Below, one piece after another: positions 26,001 through 32,987 of a stretch of DNA of 40,202 nucleotides. Origin of the DNA: Alphaproteobacteria bacterium (lineage in GTDB: Bacteria; Pseudomonadota; Alphaproteobacteria; Sphingomonadales; Sphingomonadaceae); the NCBI GenBank assembly GCA_030426245.1, contig JAUHYZ010000019.1, positions 1 through 40,202 on the forward strand, given 5' to 3'. The notes under the pieces were generated by a model. That model was not told the DNA's origin and did not search any database. It saw nothing but the letters and a program-made list of their open reading frames with translations. The translations under genes were made by a program, and so were the position numbers. Each line of letters starts with the position of its first letter. Position 1 is the first letter of the stretch.

Positions 26001-26469
26001 CTTCCAGCATCTGGCGCCGTTCTGCGGGCTTGGCGGCGATGACCGTGGCAATCTTGCCCTGGCTGACCAGCGCCGGGCTATGCGCGCCGGTGGCGGCATC
26101 CGCGAAGACCAGCGAGATATCCTTCGCCCGCACGTCGCGCCCATTGAGGCGGTAGGCGCTGCCTGCGCCGCGTTCGATCCGGCGGGTGACTTCCATCTCC
26201 TCGCCGTCGTCGTCCGCGGCGTGCAGCACCACTTCGGCGAAGTCGCGTTGGGGGCGGTGGGCGGTGCCGGCGAAGATCACATCCTCCATTCCGCCCGAAC
26301 GCATGCTCTTGGGCGAATTTTCGCCCATGACCCAGCGGATCGCTTCCAGAACGTTGGATTTCCCGCAGCCATTGGGCCCGACAACGCCTGTCAGGCCAGG
26401 CTCGATGCGCAGTTCTGCAGGTTCGACGAAACTCTTGAAGCCGCTGAGCTTGAGCTTTCTGATCTGCAT
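23044..26469 (-). CDS. smc: Chromosome segregation ATPase SMC
   Basis: SMC dimers, with ScpA and ScpB, compact and resolve the chromosome. The 1141-residue protein has all expected parts: Walker A GPNGCGKSN at 31-39, a Q-loop region after it, two long Ala/Glu/Arg coiled coils, and a hinge around 500-640. The C-terminal head has the ABC signature LLSGGEQALTAVAL and Walker B ICVLDEVDAPLDD. Length is typical for alphaproteobacterial SMC. ATG at 26469 begins MQIRKLKLSGFKSF, the canonical N-terminus. The DsbA-like lipoprotein gene ends 33 bases upstream and may share its transcript. A very long antisense frame here is a composition artefact. Confidence 0.97.
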   Translation of the reverse strand: MQIRKLKLSGFKSFVEPAELRIEPGLTGVVGPNGCGKSNVLEAIRWVMGENSPKSMRSGGMEDVIFAGTAHRPQRDFAEVVLHAADDDGEEMEVTRRIERGAGSAYRLNGRDVRAKDISLVFADAATGAHSPALVSQGKIATVIAAKPAERRQMLEEAAGIAGLHVRRRDAESKLKQTETNLARLEDLMAGMDSQMASLRRQARQAERYKELSGKIQHAEARLLFARWRDAAAAADEARAATKEAEAKVAEAQAEANEAQKAQHALAQELAKARDELADRRDDASAHGHRMAALTSQLEAAEERLANLDRQKARLEEDREEADRLTKNAAEALSRLQKELDEAEKALAADEERRPQIAAQTENTERAARAAELDLAKATADHAGVEAEWRVAEAEVSQARTRLERLSAEARRQEEARAALDEQGDPSQAAAEAASAAEAAAARLAQLRSELEAQQEHKQELAGARDAAANALASAKAELAGIEREFNALQRDRDARAKQAAGRHGLPAALDKVRAAPGYERALAAVLGRDAKAALGKPQEGEEGRFWGGSAPPGAVTDNLADHVPDCPPELAARLALVHVAESDDGRDLGPGEWLVTKGGFLRRWDGFIARGEGASEAARLEAENRYTELESELPAKRADMELAEARHRAAQEELSALQSGMVAAERGVGEAAEAERSALRELDRAEAARERLTNRLQELDAAKQDLAEQRQQAEAELKAAEEKRSALPDPESGRATLSSAQAKHEASRTAMQSALADLAAHDQALAVARERRAARAADIKGWEARAGDAARRLSDMASRFEEIDQERAVFAAKPAGLLAEIERGDEVRARLGKELEAAEAALTQVSEAAQTADARFAEANEALASAREARAGAAARTENEDGRREEMARISGERFQCPPPLLAGRFEFEPEDVGGAGEESTTLEQLVASRERIGPVNLVAADELAKLEEEHGESAAEQAELTEAVNRLRGSIGNLNREGRERLRAAFEEVDGHFQRLFTRLFDGGQAHLALVDSDDPLEAGLEIFAQPPGKRLQSLTLLSGGEQALTAVALIFALFLTNPAPICVLDEVDAPLDDANIDRFCDLLDAMVAETNTRYLIVTHNAVTMSRMHRLFGVTMVEKGVSRLVSVDLGGAEELLAAE

Positions 26470-26502
26470 CGCCGCCGGGCCGCCTCTATCTCATGCCGAC
26501 CG

Positions 26503-27276
26503 TCAGCGTGCGCCGGCGTTCTGCAGGATAGGCTCAAGCGTATCCCATGTGTGAGTTCCGATCTTTTCGCCATTGAGGAAGAAAGTCGGGGTGCCGGTCA
26601 CGTCGAGCTCGTCGCCCTGCGTTTCGGAACGGTCCAGAATCTCGCGCGCCTTGGCCGGATCGGCCAGGCATTCCATGGCCTTGTCGCGCGGAATTCCGCG
26701 GGCGGCAAAGAAGTCGATCAGGCCGGCTGCCTCGGCAATTGCCTGATAACGCTGCTCTTCGGGCAGCTCCGCAGCCCGGGCGAAAGCTTCGTTGTTGCTC
26801 TGAACGGTCTCCACGATCGTACCGAAATTGGCCCAGAACTGCTTGGCCAGGGGATAAAACGCCTGCGGCCCGTTGCAGCGCACCAGCATTGCGGTGGTCA
26901 GGTCGATCGGATCGTGGATCTGATTGCGCATCTCGTAGCTGACGACGCCGCTGGCGATGTATTTATCATGCAGCGCGGCGCTGGACGCTTCGGAAAAGTC
27001 CGCACAGTGCGAACAGGTATGCGATGCATATTCCATCAGCTTGATCGGTGCGTCGGGATTGCCGATCACGAACCCGCCTTCCGGGGTTTCCGAAGCGACG
27101 TCGACCCATTCCTGGCCTTCCGGCGCGGGGATGGCCGCGATCGGTTCGCTCTGCGGAAGCGTTTCTTCCACATCCGAACCGCATGCGGCGAGGGCCAGCG
27201 CCAGGAAACCTGTGCATGCCACCATGGCTTTGCGGCGAATCCCGGCCTTGCGGCGGTGTGGGGCGGAAAGTGTCAT
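26503..27276 (-). CDS. DsbA-like thiol:disulfide oxidoreductase, predicted lipoprotein
   Basis: The 257-residue product has a basic N-terminus, a hydrophobic segment and a lipobox ending at Cys32 (LAAC). A DsbA/thioredoxin-fold domain follows with active site C88-S-H-C91 and a cis-Pro loop TGTPTFFLNG near the C-terminus. It probably works in the periplasm, tethered to a membrane, as an oxidase or reductase. ATG at 27276 is chosen since AAGGA lies seven bases before it; ATG 27282 overlaps that site. It is a paralogue of the next gene upstream: both share GNPDA, an S-x-TC-x2-C pocket, SYE(M/V)R and a DPID motif. Confidence 0.88.
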   Translation of the reverse strand: MTLSAPHRRKAGIRRKAMVACTGFLALALAACGSDVEETLPQSEPIAAIPAPEGQEWVDVASETPEGGFVIGNPDAPIKLMEYASHTCSHCADFSEASSAALHDKYIASGVVSYEMRNQIHDPIDLTTAMLVRCNGPQAFYPLAKQFWANFGTIVETVQSNNEAFARAAELPEEQRYQAIAEAAGLIDFFAARGIPRDKAMECLADPAKAREILDRSETQGDELDVTGTPTFFLNGEKIGTHTWDTLEPILQNAGAR

Positions 27277-27412
27277 CGTCATATCCTTGTCGGTGGTTAG
27301 CCCAAGGGGGGCAATGAATGAAGCGCGGGGGTGAAAGGGCGCCCGGTTTTGCACAGCTTAAGGCATTGGCGGTGCCTCTTCGCGCGTGCCGGCCGGGGGC
27401 GCATCGTCACGA

Positions 27413-28084
27413 TCAGAGGCGGGCCTCCAGCTGCGGCTTGAGCATTTGCCAGCTATGCGTTGCCAGCAGCTTCAGCCCGTTGAGCATGAAAGTGGGCGTG
27501 CCGCCAATCTCGTACTCTTCGTTGCTGTGCTTGGTTTGCCGGGCCAGCCGCTCGGCCAGCGCAGTGTCCGCCAGGCATTTGTCGACCTGCACGCGCGAGA
27601 GCCCCTGGCGCTGCATGATCTGGTAAAATCCCATGTCGGAGGCAACGGCCCGGCGTGCCGCGGCCCCGTCTTTCGCAAACCAGCGGTCGCGCTGGGCCTT
27701 GCTGGCCTTGCCGACTTCCGGCGACCATTTCTTGTAGCTCAGGAACAGGGCGCGATGGGCGTTGAAGAAATTTTCCGTCGCAACGCACTGGCTCAGCATT
27801 GCGGCCGTCATGTCGATCGGATCGCGCACGAAATGGCGCACTTCGTAGGATACATTGCCGGTCTGGACATAGGCGAGCTTCAACACAGGCCCGGCTTCCT
27901 CTTCGAATTCCGCGCAGACGTGGCAGGTGTAGCTTTCGAAAGCGACGAGCTTCACCTTGGCATCGGGATTGCCGATGCGGTGCCCGCCTTCGGTTTTTTC
28001 GACAACGCTGATCCAGTTCGGTGCAGCGCCGATATTCAGCAGCATTACCGCTGCCAAAATGGCGGCTCGGCCCACGGCTTTCAT
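27413..28084 (-). CDS. DsbA-like thiol:disulfide oxidoreductase, exported
   Basis: The 223-residue product has a signal peptide (about 1-21, IGAA) without lipobox, then a DsbA/thioredoxin domain with active site C54-H-V-C57 and cis-Pro loop GGTPTFMLNG. CHVC differs from the CPHC of classical DsbA, so redox potential and substrate may differ. ATG at 28084 is preferred, with GGAG and a G-run upstream; a TTG at 28093 is too close to the AAAGGAG. It follows dciA by five bases and precedes the lipoprotein paralogue by 136 bp. Probable local duplication. Confidence 0.88.
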   Translation of the reverse strand: MKAVGRAAILAAVMLLNIGAAPNWISVVEKTEGGHRIGNPDAKVKLVAFESYTCHVCAEFEEEAGPVLKLAYVQTGNVSYEVRHFVRDPIDMTAAMLSQCVATENFFNAHRALFLSYKKWSPEVGKASKAQRDRWFAKDGAAARRAVASDMGFYQIMQRQGLSRVQVDKCLADTALAERLARQTKHSNEEYEIGGTPTFMLNGLKLLATHSWQMLKPQLEARL

Positions 28085-28089
28085 CCCCC

Positions 28090-28677
28090 TCAATTCTCCT
28101 TTGTGCCCAGGCTCCGGGCAAGCGATTCCAGAACTGTGCGCAGTTCCGGATCGCCAATATCGCGCAGGCTTTCCCCCAATGCCATGGGGATCGGCTTGAG
28201 CGTGACCGGAGCTGCGCTCCGGCTTTCAGCATGCGGAGGCTTAACCTCGCCTTGCCGCATCCTGGCGCGGGCGACTGCCTTGTAGCCGAAGAAGCGGTTC
28301 ACCCGCTCTATGATCTCCGGCAGCACATGTTGAATGATCGGCGCATGGGCAGGCGCGACCAGCAGCTGCAGCGTGCCGTTGCTCTTTTCCCCAGGGGGGA
28401 AGCGGATCGATTCCGGCGCGCAGACCTGCGCGTGGCGCGCACCCACGATTTCGGGCCAGCGCGTGACCACGCTGGACTGGACGAAGCCGAAACGGCGGAA
28501 AGCGGTCCGCCCGATATCGGGCATCAGATCCGCGATCGAGCGCGCCGGGCCGCCGCGCGGCCGTTCATAGCGCTTCGGTGTGCCCTTGGTAGAAGCGCCT
28601 GATGAGCCCTTTGCAGGCTTGCGCCCCGCTTTCTTGCCCGGTTTGTCGTCGTCCCGTTCCATGAGGCGGGCAGTCAT
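28090..28677 (-). CDS. dciA: DUF721 protein, DciA-like
   Basis: DciA is the replicative helicase (DnaB) loader or operator found in most bacteria that lack DnaC. The 195-residue product has a basic low-complexity N-terminus (about 1-45) and the DUF721 domain: SIADLMPDIGRTAFRRFGFV, then VVTRWPEIVGARHAQVCAPE and PPGEKSNGTLQLLV. The C-terminal third is variable. The start is ATG 28677 or ATG 28662; neither has a Shine-Dalgarno. It is divergent from mutY with only 14 bp between starts. The symbol is given by domain, not by close match. Confidence 0.85.
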   Translation of the reverse strand: MTARLMERDDDKPGKKAGRKPAKGSSGASTKGTPKRYERPRGGPARSIADLMPDIGRTAFRRFGFVQSSVVTRWPEIVGARHAQVCAPESIRFPPGEKSNGTLQLLVAPAHAPIIQHVLPEIIERVNRFFGYKAVARARMRQGEVKPPHAESRSAAPVTLKPIPMALGESLRDIGDPELRTVLESLARSLGTKEN

Positions 28678-28691
28678 GCCATAGCGCCAGC

Positions 28692-29780
28692 ATGGATGCC
28701 AGCCGGACGAGCACAGAGCTGCAAGCAGATGGGGATATCGCCCGCCGCTTGCTCGCCTGGTATCGCGCCCATGCCCGCAGCCTGCCCTGGCGTATCCCGC
28801 CGGGGGAGGGCGCCTTGCCCGATCCCTATCGCGTCTGGCTGTCCGAAGTGATGCTGCAGCAGACCACCACTGCCGCGGTCGCCCCCTATTTCGAGAAGTT
28901 CACCGCGCGCTGGCCCGATGTGCAGGCGCTGGCCGCCGCGCCGGAAGAGGACGTGATGGCCGCCTGGGCGGGGCTGGGATATTACAGCCGGGCCCGCAAT
29001 CTGGTGGCTTGCGCGCGTAAGGTGGCCGAGCTGGGCCGGTTTCCCGAAAGCGAAGAGGAATTGCGCGGCCTGCCCGGGCTGGGCGCCTATACGGCAGCGG
29101 CGATTGCGGCGATCGCCTTCGGCCGCAGGGCAGTGGTGGTGGATGCCAATGTGGAGCGTGTGGTCGCCCGCCTGTTCGCGCTTGAAGAACCGCTGCCCGG
29201 CGCGCGCAAGCACATCCGCGAGTTGGCCGAAGCCATCACCCCCACCGAAGAGGCCGGCGATTTCGCCCAGGCGATGATGGACCTGGGCGCGACGATCTGC
29301 ACGGCGCGAGCCCCCAAATGCCTGCTATGCCCGCTGGCAGGCGCCTGCCGGGGGCGGGCCAATGGCGATCCGGCCAGATTGCCCGTGAAACCGCCGAAGA
29401 AGGCCAAGCCGGAGCGGGTGGGCACTGCCTGGTGGATAGAGCGGGAAGGCGCCGTATGGCTCGTCTCGCGGCCCCGAAGCGGCATGCTGGGCGGCATGCG
29501 CGCCCTGCCTGACGATGGCTGGCACAGCGGCGGCGACGGAACCGGCCAGGCGCCGCTGGAGGGGCCATGGACGCCTGCCGGTGCCGTTCGGCACACATTC
29601 ACCCATTTCCACATAAGCCTGTCGCTGGAACTGTTCGAAGGACCGGTTCCCGAATCCGGGCCGGGCGAATTGCCCGCAGGCGGCGAGTGGTGGCCGATCG
29701 ACCGGCTGGAGGAAGCGGGGCTGCCCACGCTGTTCGCCAAGGCGGCGCAGCTGGCTCTGGCTCAATCGGCAGATGCATGA
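28692..29780 (+). CDS. mutY: A/G-specific adenine DNA glycosylase MutY
   Basis: MutY removes adenine paired with 8-oxoguanine, preventing G-to-T mutations. The 362-residue protein has catalytic Glu52 in EVMLQQTTT, the helix-hairpin-helix LPGLGAYTAAAIAAIAFG, catalytic Asp151 in VVVDANVERV, and the [4Fe-4S] ligands C203, C210, C213 and C219 (C-x6-C-x2-C-x5-C). The C-terminal Nudix-like domain that recognises 8-oxoG begins near residue 240 and includes FTHFHISLSLEL. ATG 28692 has no visible Shine-Dalgarno; only 14 bp separate it from the dciA start, so the message may be leaderless or start inside dciA. Confidence 0.96.
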   Translation: MDASRTSTELQADGDIARRLLAWYRAHARSLPWRIPPGEGALPDPYRVWLSEVMLQQTTTAAVAPYFEKFTARWPDVQALAAAPEEDVMAAWAGLGYYSRARNLVACARKVAELGRFPESEEELRGLPGLGAYTAAAIAAIAFGRRAVVVDANVERVVARLFALEEPLPGARKHIRELAEAITPTEEAGDFAQAMMDLGATICTARAPKCLLCPLAGACRGRANGDPARLPVKPPKKAKPERVGTAWWIEREGAVWLVSRPRSGMLGGMRALPDDGWHSGGDGTGQAPLEGPWTPAGAVRHTFTHFHISLSLELFEGPVPESGPGELPAGGEWWPIDRLEEAGLPTLFAKAAQLALAQSADA

Positions 29781-29816
29781 GGGCGAACCACATATAACCG
29801 TAATGGTACAATTAAC

Positions 29817-29845
29817 TTGACAATAAAAACTGAAATGGTTATCAC
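29817..29845 (+). promoter_or_regulatory. Sigma-70 promoter of the serine hydrolase operon
   Basis: A perfect TTGACA (29817-29822) is followed after 17 bp by TATCAC (29840-29845), inside a distinctly AT-rich pocket. ATAACC (29794-29799) and GGTTAT (29837-29842) form an inverted repeat whose right arm overlaps the -10, a possible repressor site. The leader to the ATG at 29954 would be about 100 nt. Confidence 0.65.
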
Positions 29846-29953
29846 GACCATACGCGCCAATGGTGCGATTCGCTGGTTCGGCGCCTCTGCGCGCTTGACC
29901 CCCGGCCGTTTCCCTTTTTGATAGCCCGATGGCGAGGCAGAGGTGAGAACTGA

Positions 29954-31291
29954 ATGGACCCCGACATTTCGCATTTGCCCCAATCGCGCCGAAAGCTGTC
30001 GCGCCGTGAACTCGGCCGCGCATCCGCCGGTCTCGGCGCCGCTGCGGCATTTCTGGGCTGGCCGGGCATGAGCCGCGCCGTCTCTGCCGGCAGCAGCCAG
30101 GCATGGCCGGCACTGGCCGGCATGGCGCGGGAATATGTCTCCCAGGGCCGCGTTGCCAATATGGTCGCCTGCATCGGCAGGGGCGCGGATAAGCCTGCCA
30201 TCGTTGCCGAGGGGCGCGACACGCGCGGGATGCGCCGCCGGTCCGATGCGGACAGTCTCTATCGCATCTATTCGATGACCAAGCCGATCACCGGCATGGC
30301 GGCGATGATCCTGATTGCCGAAGGCAAGCTCGGCCTGGATCAGCCGCTGGCCGAGATCCTGCCGAAATTTGCCGATATGCAGGTTCAGAAACAGTATGAC
30401 GGGTCCATCGGCCCGGAAAATCTGGAGCCTGCCAAGCGCCCGATCCTGATCCGCCATCTTCTGACCCATACGGCCGGGCTGGCCTATTCGATCGTACAGC
30501 AGGGCCCCATCTCGGACCTCATGCGTGAACGCGGGGTCATCACCGGGCAGATCAGCAAGGTGAAGGTGCCGCAGCTCGATCGCGGGGAGCCGGTGCCCAG
30601 CCTGGCCGAGTTTGCGGACCGGTTGGCCGGGATTCCGCTGATCTACCAGCCGGGCACGCGCTGGAGCTATTCCACCGGGCTGGACCTGCTGGGCCGGGTG
30701 ATCGAGGTGGTCGGCGGGCAGTCTTTCGACCTGTTTCTGAAAGAAAGGATCTTCGATCCCTGCGGCATGGACAGCACCTTCTTCCGCGTGCCGGAAAGCG
30801 AAACCCATCGCCTGACGACCAGCTATTTCGTGCTGGAAGGCCAGCTTCTTCCTGTCGACCCGCCGGAAAATTCCATCTTCGCGGAAACTCCGCCATTTCC
30901 GATGGGCGGATCGGGCCTGGTTTCCAGCCCGCGCGACTATGACCGGTTCCTGAAGATGATCGCCGGATACGGCACGCTGGATGGCCGGCAGATCATGCCC
31001 GAGGCGGCGGTTCGCCTGGGTACTTCCAACCTGCTGCCGGAAGCGGCCGATCTTTCCGGCACGCTGGTGGAAGGGCTGGGCTTCGGTGCCGGCGGGCGGA
31101 TCGGCTGGAGCGGCGGAAACACCGGCTATGGCTGGGGCGGCGCGGCTGGCACGATCGGTTTCGTCGATCTGGACAGCGGAATGCGTGCGGGATTGTTCAC
31201 GCAATATATGCCAGCCTATACTTATCCTGTTCAGGACGAATTCGAACGCGCGATCATCCGGGATCTCGCACTCCAGAAGGAAGTTTCATGA
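29954..31291 (+). CDS. Serine hydrolase, class C beta-lactamase family, Tat-type signal
   Basis: The 445-residue protein belongs to the beta-lactamase/esterase (PF00144) fold. The nucleophile motif SxxK is S107-MTK; the YxN equivalent is Y239-ST in the WSYSTG context typical of esterase-like members rather than true AmpC. The third motif near the C-terminus reads GGAAG rather than KTG. So esterase, carboxypeptidase or an unknown amidase is more likely than beta-lactamase. The N-terminus has twin arginines (SRRKLSRRELG, 11-21) before a hydrophobic stretch, suggesting Tat export. The stop overlaps the nudC start (ATGA). Confidence 0.88.
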   Translation: MDPDISHLPQSRRKLSRRELGRASAGLGAAAAFLGWPGMSRAVSAGSSQAWPALAGMAREYVSQGRVANMVACIGRGADKPAIVAEGRDTRGMRRRSDADSLYRIYSMTKPITGMAAMILIAEGKLGLDQPLAEILPKFADMQVQKQYDGSIGPENLEPAKRPILIRHLLTHTAGLAYSIVQQGPISDLMRERGVITGQISKVKVPQLDRGEPVPSLAEFADRLAGIPLIYQPGTRWSYSTGLDLLGRVIEVVGGQSFDLFLKERIFDPCGMDSTFFRVPESETHRLTTSYFVLEGQLLPVDPPENSIFAETPPFPMGGSGLVSSPRDYDRFLKMIAGYGTLDGRQIMPEAAVRLGTSNLLPEAADLSGTLVEGLGFGAGGRIGWSGGNTGYGWGGAAGTIGFVDLDSGMRAGLFTQYMPAYTYPVQDEFERAIIRDLALQKEVS

Positions 31292-32178
31292 GTTGCTGCG
31301 CCGCTGCCATTGCCTTTTCCGGTTCGAAGATCGATCGGGCGGATCATATTCGCGCCGATCCGGACAGGCTGGCGGCGCTCAAGAGCCCGCAGGCAATGCT
31401 GCTGAAACTCAACGGGCTGACACCCGAACTCGATAATGCGGGCAGGCTGGCCTGGGGCAGGCTTTCCGACGCGGGCGACGATGCGGAGCTGGTATTTCTG
31501 GGCATGCTGGCGGGGCGTGGATGCTTTGCCGCCGTTCCGGGAGACGGCGATGCCGGGCCGGCCTTTGCCCATAAGGAAACCTGGGATGCAATCCTGATGA
31601 TGGATGCATCGGACATGGCGACCTATGGCGGTGCGCGCAGCCTGGTCGATTGGCATGCGCGGCACCGGTTCTGTGCCAAATGCGGCGCACCGACGATGCT
31701 GGCCAAGGGCGGATGGCAGCGCAGCTGCGTGAACGAGAATTGCCAGGGGCAGCATTTCCCACGGGTGGACCCGGTGGCGATCATGCTGGTCGAACATGAA
31801 GGATCGCTGCTGCTGGGCCGGCAGAGCCGGTTTCCGCCGCGCCGCTATTCCTCGCTCGCCGGTTTCGTGGAGCCGGGCGAATCCATCGAAGAGGGCGTGG
31901 CGCGTGAAGTCCTGGAGGAATCGGGCGTCAGGGTCCGCGATGTCAGCTATATCTTCAGCCAGCCCTGGCCGTTCCCGTCGCAGCTGATGATCGGCTGCCA
32001 TGCTTATGCCGACAGTGCCGAATTGAAGATCGACGAGACGGAGATCGAGGACGCCCGCTGGTTTACCCGTGCCGAGGTCGAACAGGCGATGGAGAAAGTG
32101 GATGACAGCACCAGTTTCGTTCCGCCGCCGCCCCAGGCGATCGCGCATCAGATGCTGAAATGGTGGCTGGAACAATGA
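31288..32178 (+). CDS. nudC: NAD(H) pyrophosphatase / RNA decapping Nudix hydrolase NudC
   Basis: NudC hydrolyses NADH to NMNH and AMP and removes NAD caps from RNA. The 296-residue protein has the zinc ribbon C129-x2-C132 and C147-x4-C152, the Nudix box from G192 (GFVEPGESIEEGVAREVLEE), and the NudC-specific SQPWPFPSQLM. The N-terminal domain, about 1-115, is divergent, as usual. ATG 31288 overlaps the hydrolase stop, and its own stop overlaps the next start, so three proteins are translationally coupled. There is no evident biochemical link among them. Confidence 0.95.
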   Translation: MSCCAAAIAFSGSKIDRADHIRADPDRLAALKSPQAMLLKLNGLTPELDNAGRLAWGRLSDAGDDAELVFLGMLAGRGCFAAVPGDGDAGPAFAHKETWDAILMMDASDMATYGGARSLVDWHARHRFCAKCGAPTMLAKGGWQRSCVNENCQGQHFPRVDPVAIMLVEHEGSLLLGRQSRFPPRRYSSLAGFVEPGESIEEGVAREVLEESGVRVRDVSYIFSQPWPFPSQLMIGCHAYADSAELKIDETEIEDARWFTRAEVEQAMEKVDDSTSFVPPPPQAIAHQMLKWWLEQ

Positions 32179-32876
32179 GCGGGAAAGGCAGGAAGGAACC
32201 GGCCCGCGTCGCGGTAGACATCTGGTCGGATGTCATGTGCCCGTGGTGCGCGATCGGCTATACGCAATTCGCCAAAGCGCTGAAGCAGCTGGAAGGCGAA
32301 ATCGATGTCGAAGTGCGCTGGATGCCGTTCGAGCTCAATCCCGACCTGCCGCCGGAGGGCAAGAGCCAGGCGCAGCATATTGCAGAGGCCTATCGGCGCC
32401 CACCCGAAGAAATCGCCGAAATGGGCCAGCGGCTGCGCGAAGTGGCCGAGCAGGCGGGCTTTTCCATGGACTATGACGGGGAAGGCGAAGCGCCCGAACC
32501 GATGATGTGGAACACGTTCGAAGCACATAAATTGCTGCGCTGGGCGCTGGCGACGCAGGGGATGGATGCGCAGACCGCGCTCAAGCTGGCCCTGTTCCGC
32601 GCGCATTTTCAGCAGCGGCGCAAGATCGGCAAACGCGAAGTCCTGCTGGATATCGCCGAAAATCTGGGTTTCGACCGCAAGGCCGCGGAAGAGGCGCTGG
32701 ACGATGAAGCGCTGGCGATTGCGGTGAAGATGGAAGAGCAGCGCGCCCGGGAGAACAACATTTCCTCCGTGCCCAGTTTCATCGTCAATGGTCGCTATCT
32801 GATTCCCGGCGCGCAGGAGCCTGCAGTCTATTGCGAGACTTTGCGCAAGGTTGTGGAGCTGGCCGGGCAGGGCTGA
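32175..32876 (+). CDS. DsbA family oxidoreductase, FrnE-like
   Basis: The 233-residue protein is a cytoplasmic thioredoxin-fold member of the FrnE/2-hydroxychromene isomerase-like branch of the DsbA family. It starts VAVDIWSDVMCPWC, active site C22-P-W-C25, followed by IGYTQFAKAL, the helical insert, and the cis-Pro loop ISSVPSFIVNGRYLIPGAQ. No signal peptide, unlike the two DsbA-like genes near smc. FrnE proteins have been tied to oxidative stress tolerance; the substrate here is unknown. ATG 32175 overlaps the nudC stop; a GTG at 32160 would lie inside nudC. Confidence 0.9.
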   Translation: MSGKGRKEPARVAVDIWSDVMCPWCAIGYTQFAKALKQLEGEIDVEVRWMPFELNPDLPPEGKSQAQHIAEAYRRPPEEIAEMGQRLREVAEQAGFSMDYDGEGEAPEPMMWNTFEAHKLLRWALATQGMDAQTALKLALFRAHFQQRRKIGKREVLLDIAENLGFDRKAAEEALDDEALAIAVKMEEQRARENNISSVPSFIVNGRYLIPGAQEPAVYCETLRKVVELAGQG

Positions 32877-32987
32877 TCCCTGCCATTCGTCGCACCGCTT
32901 CGTCTTTCCGGCGCAGGGGGCAGCGTTACCGGCGAATTAACCGATCCTGTTAGGATTTGAGTTACTTCGAGCTCCCACTTCTCGCGG

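Noticed and set aside
24235..27300. A 1021-codon open frame on the + strand opposite smc and the DsbA-like gene
   Set aside because: It is antisense to a clear SMC with all ATPase motifs. GC-rich coiled-coil codons leave the opposite frame open; no domain is recognisable in it.
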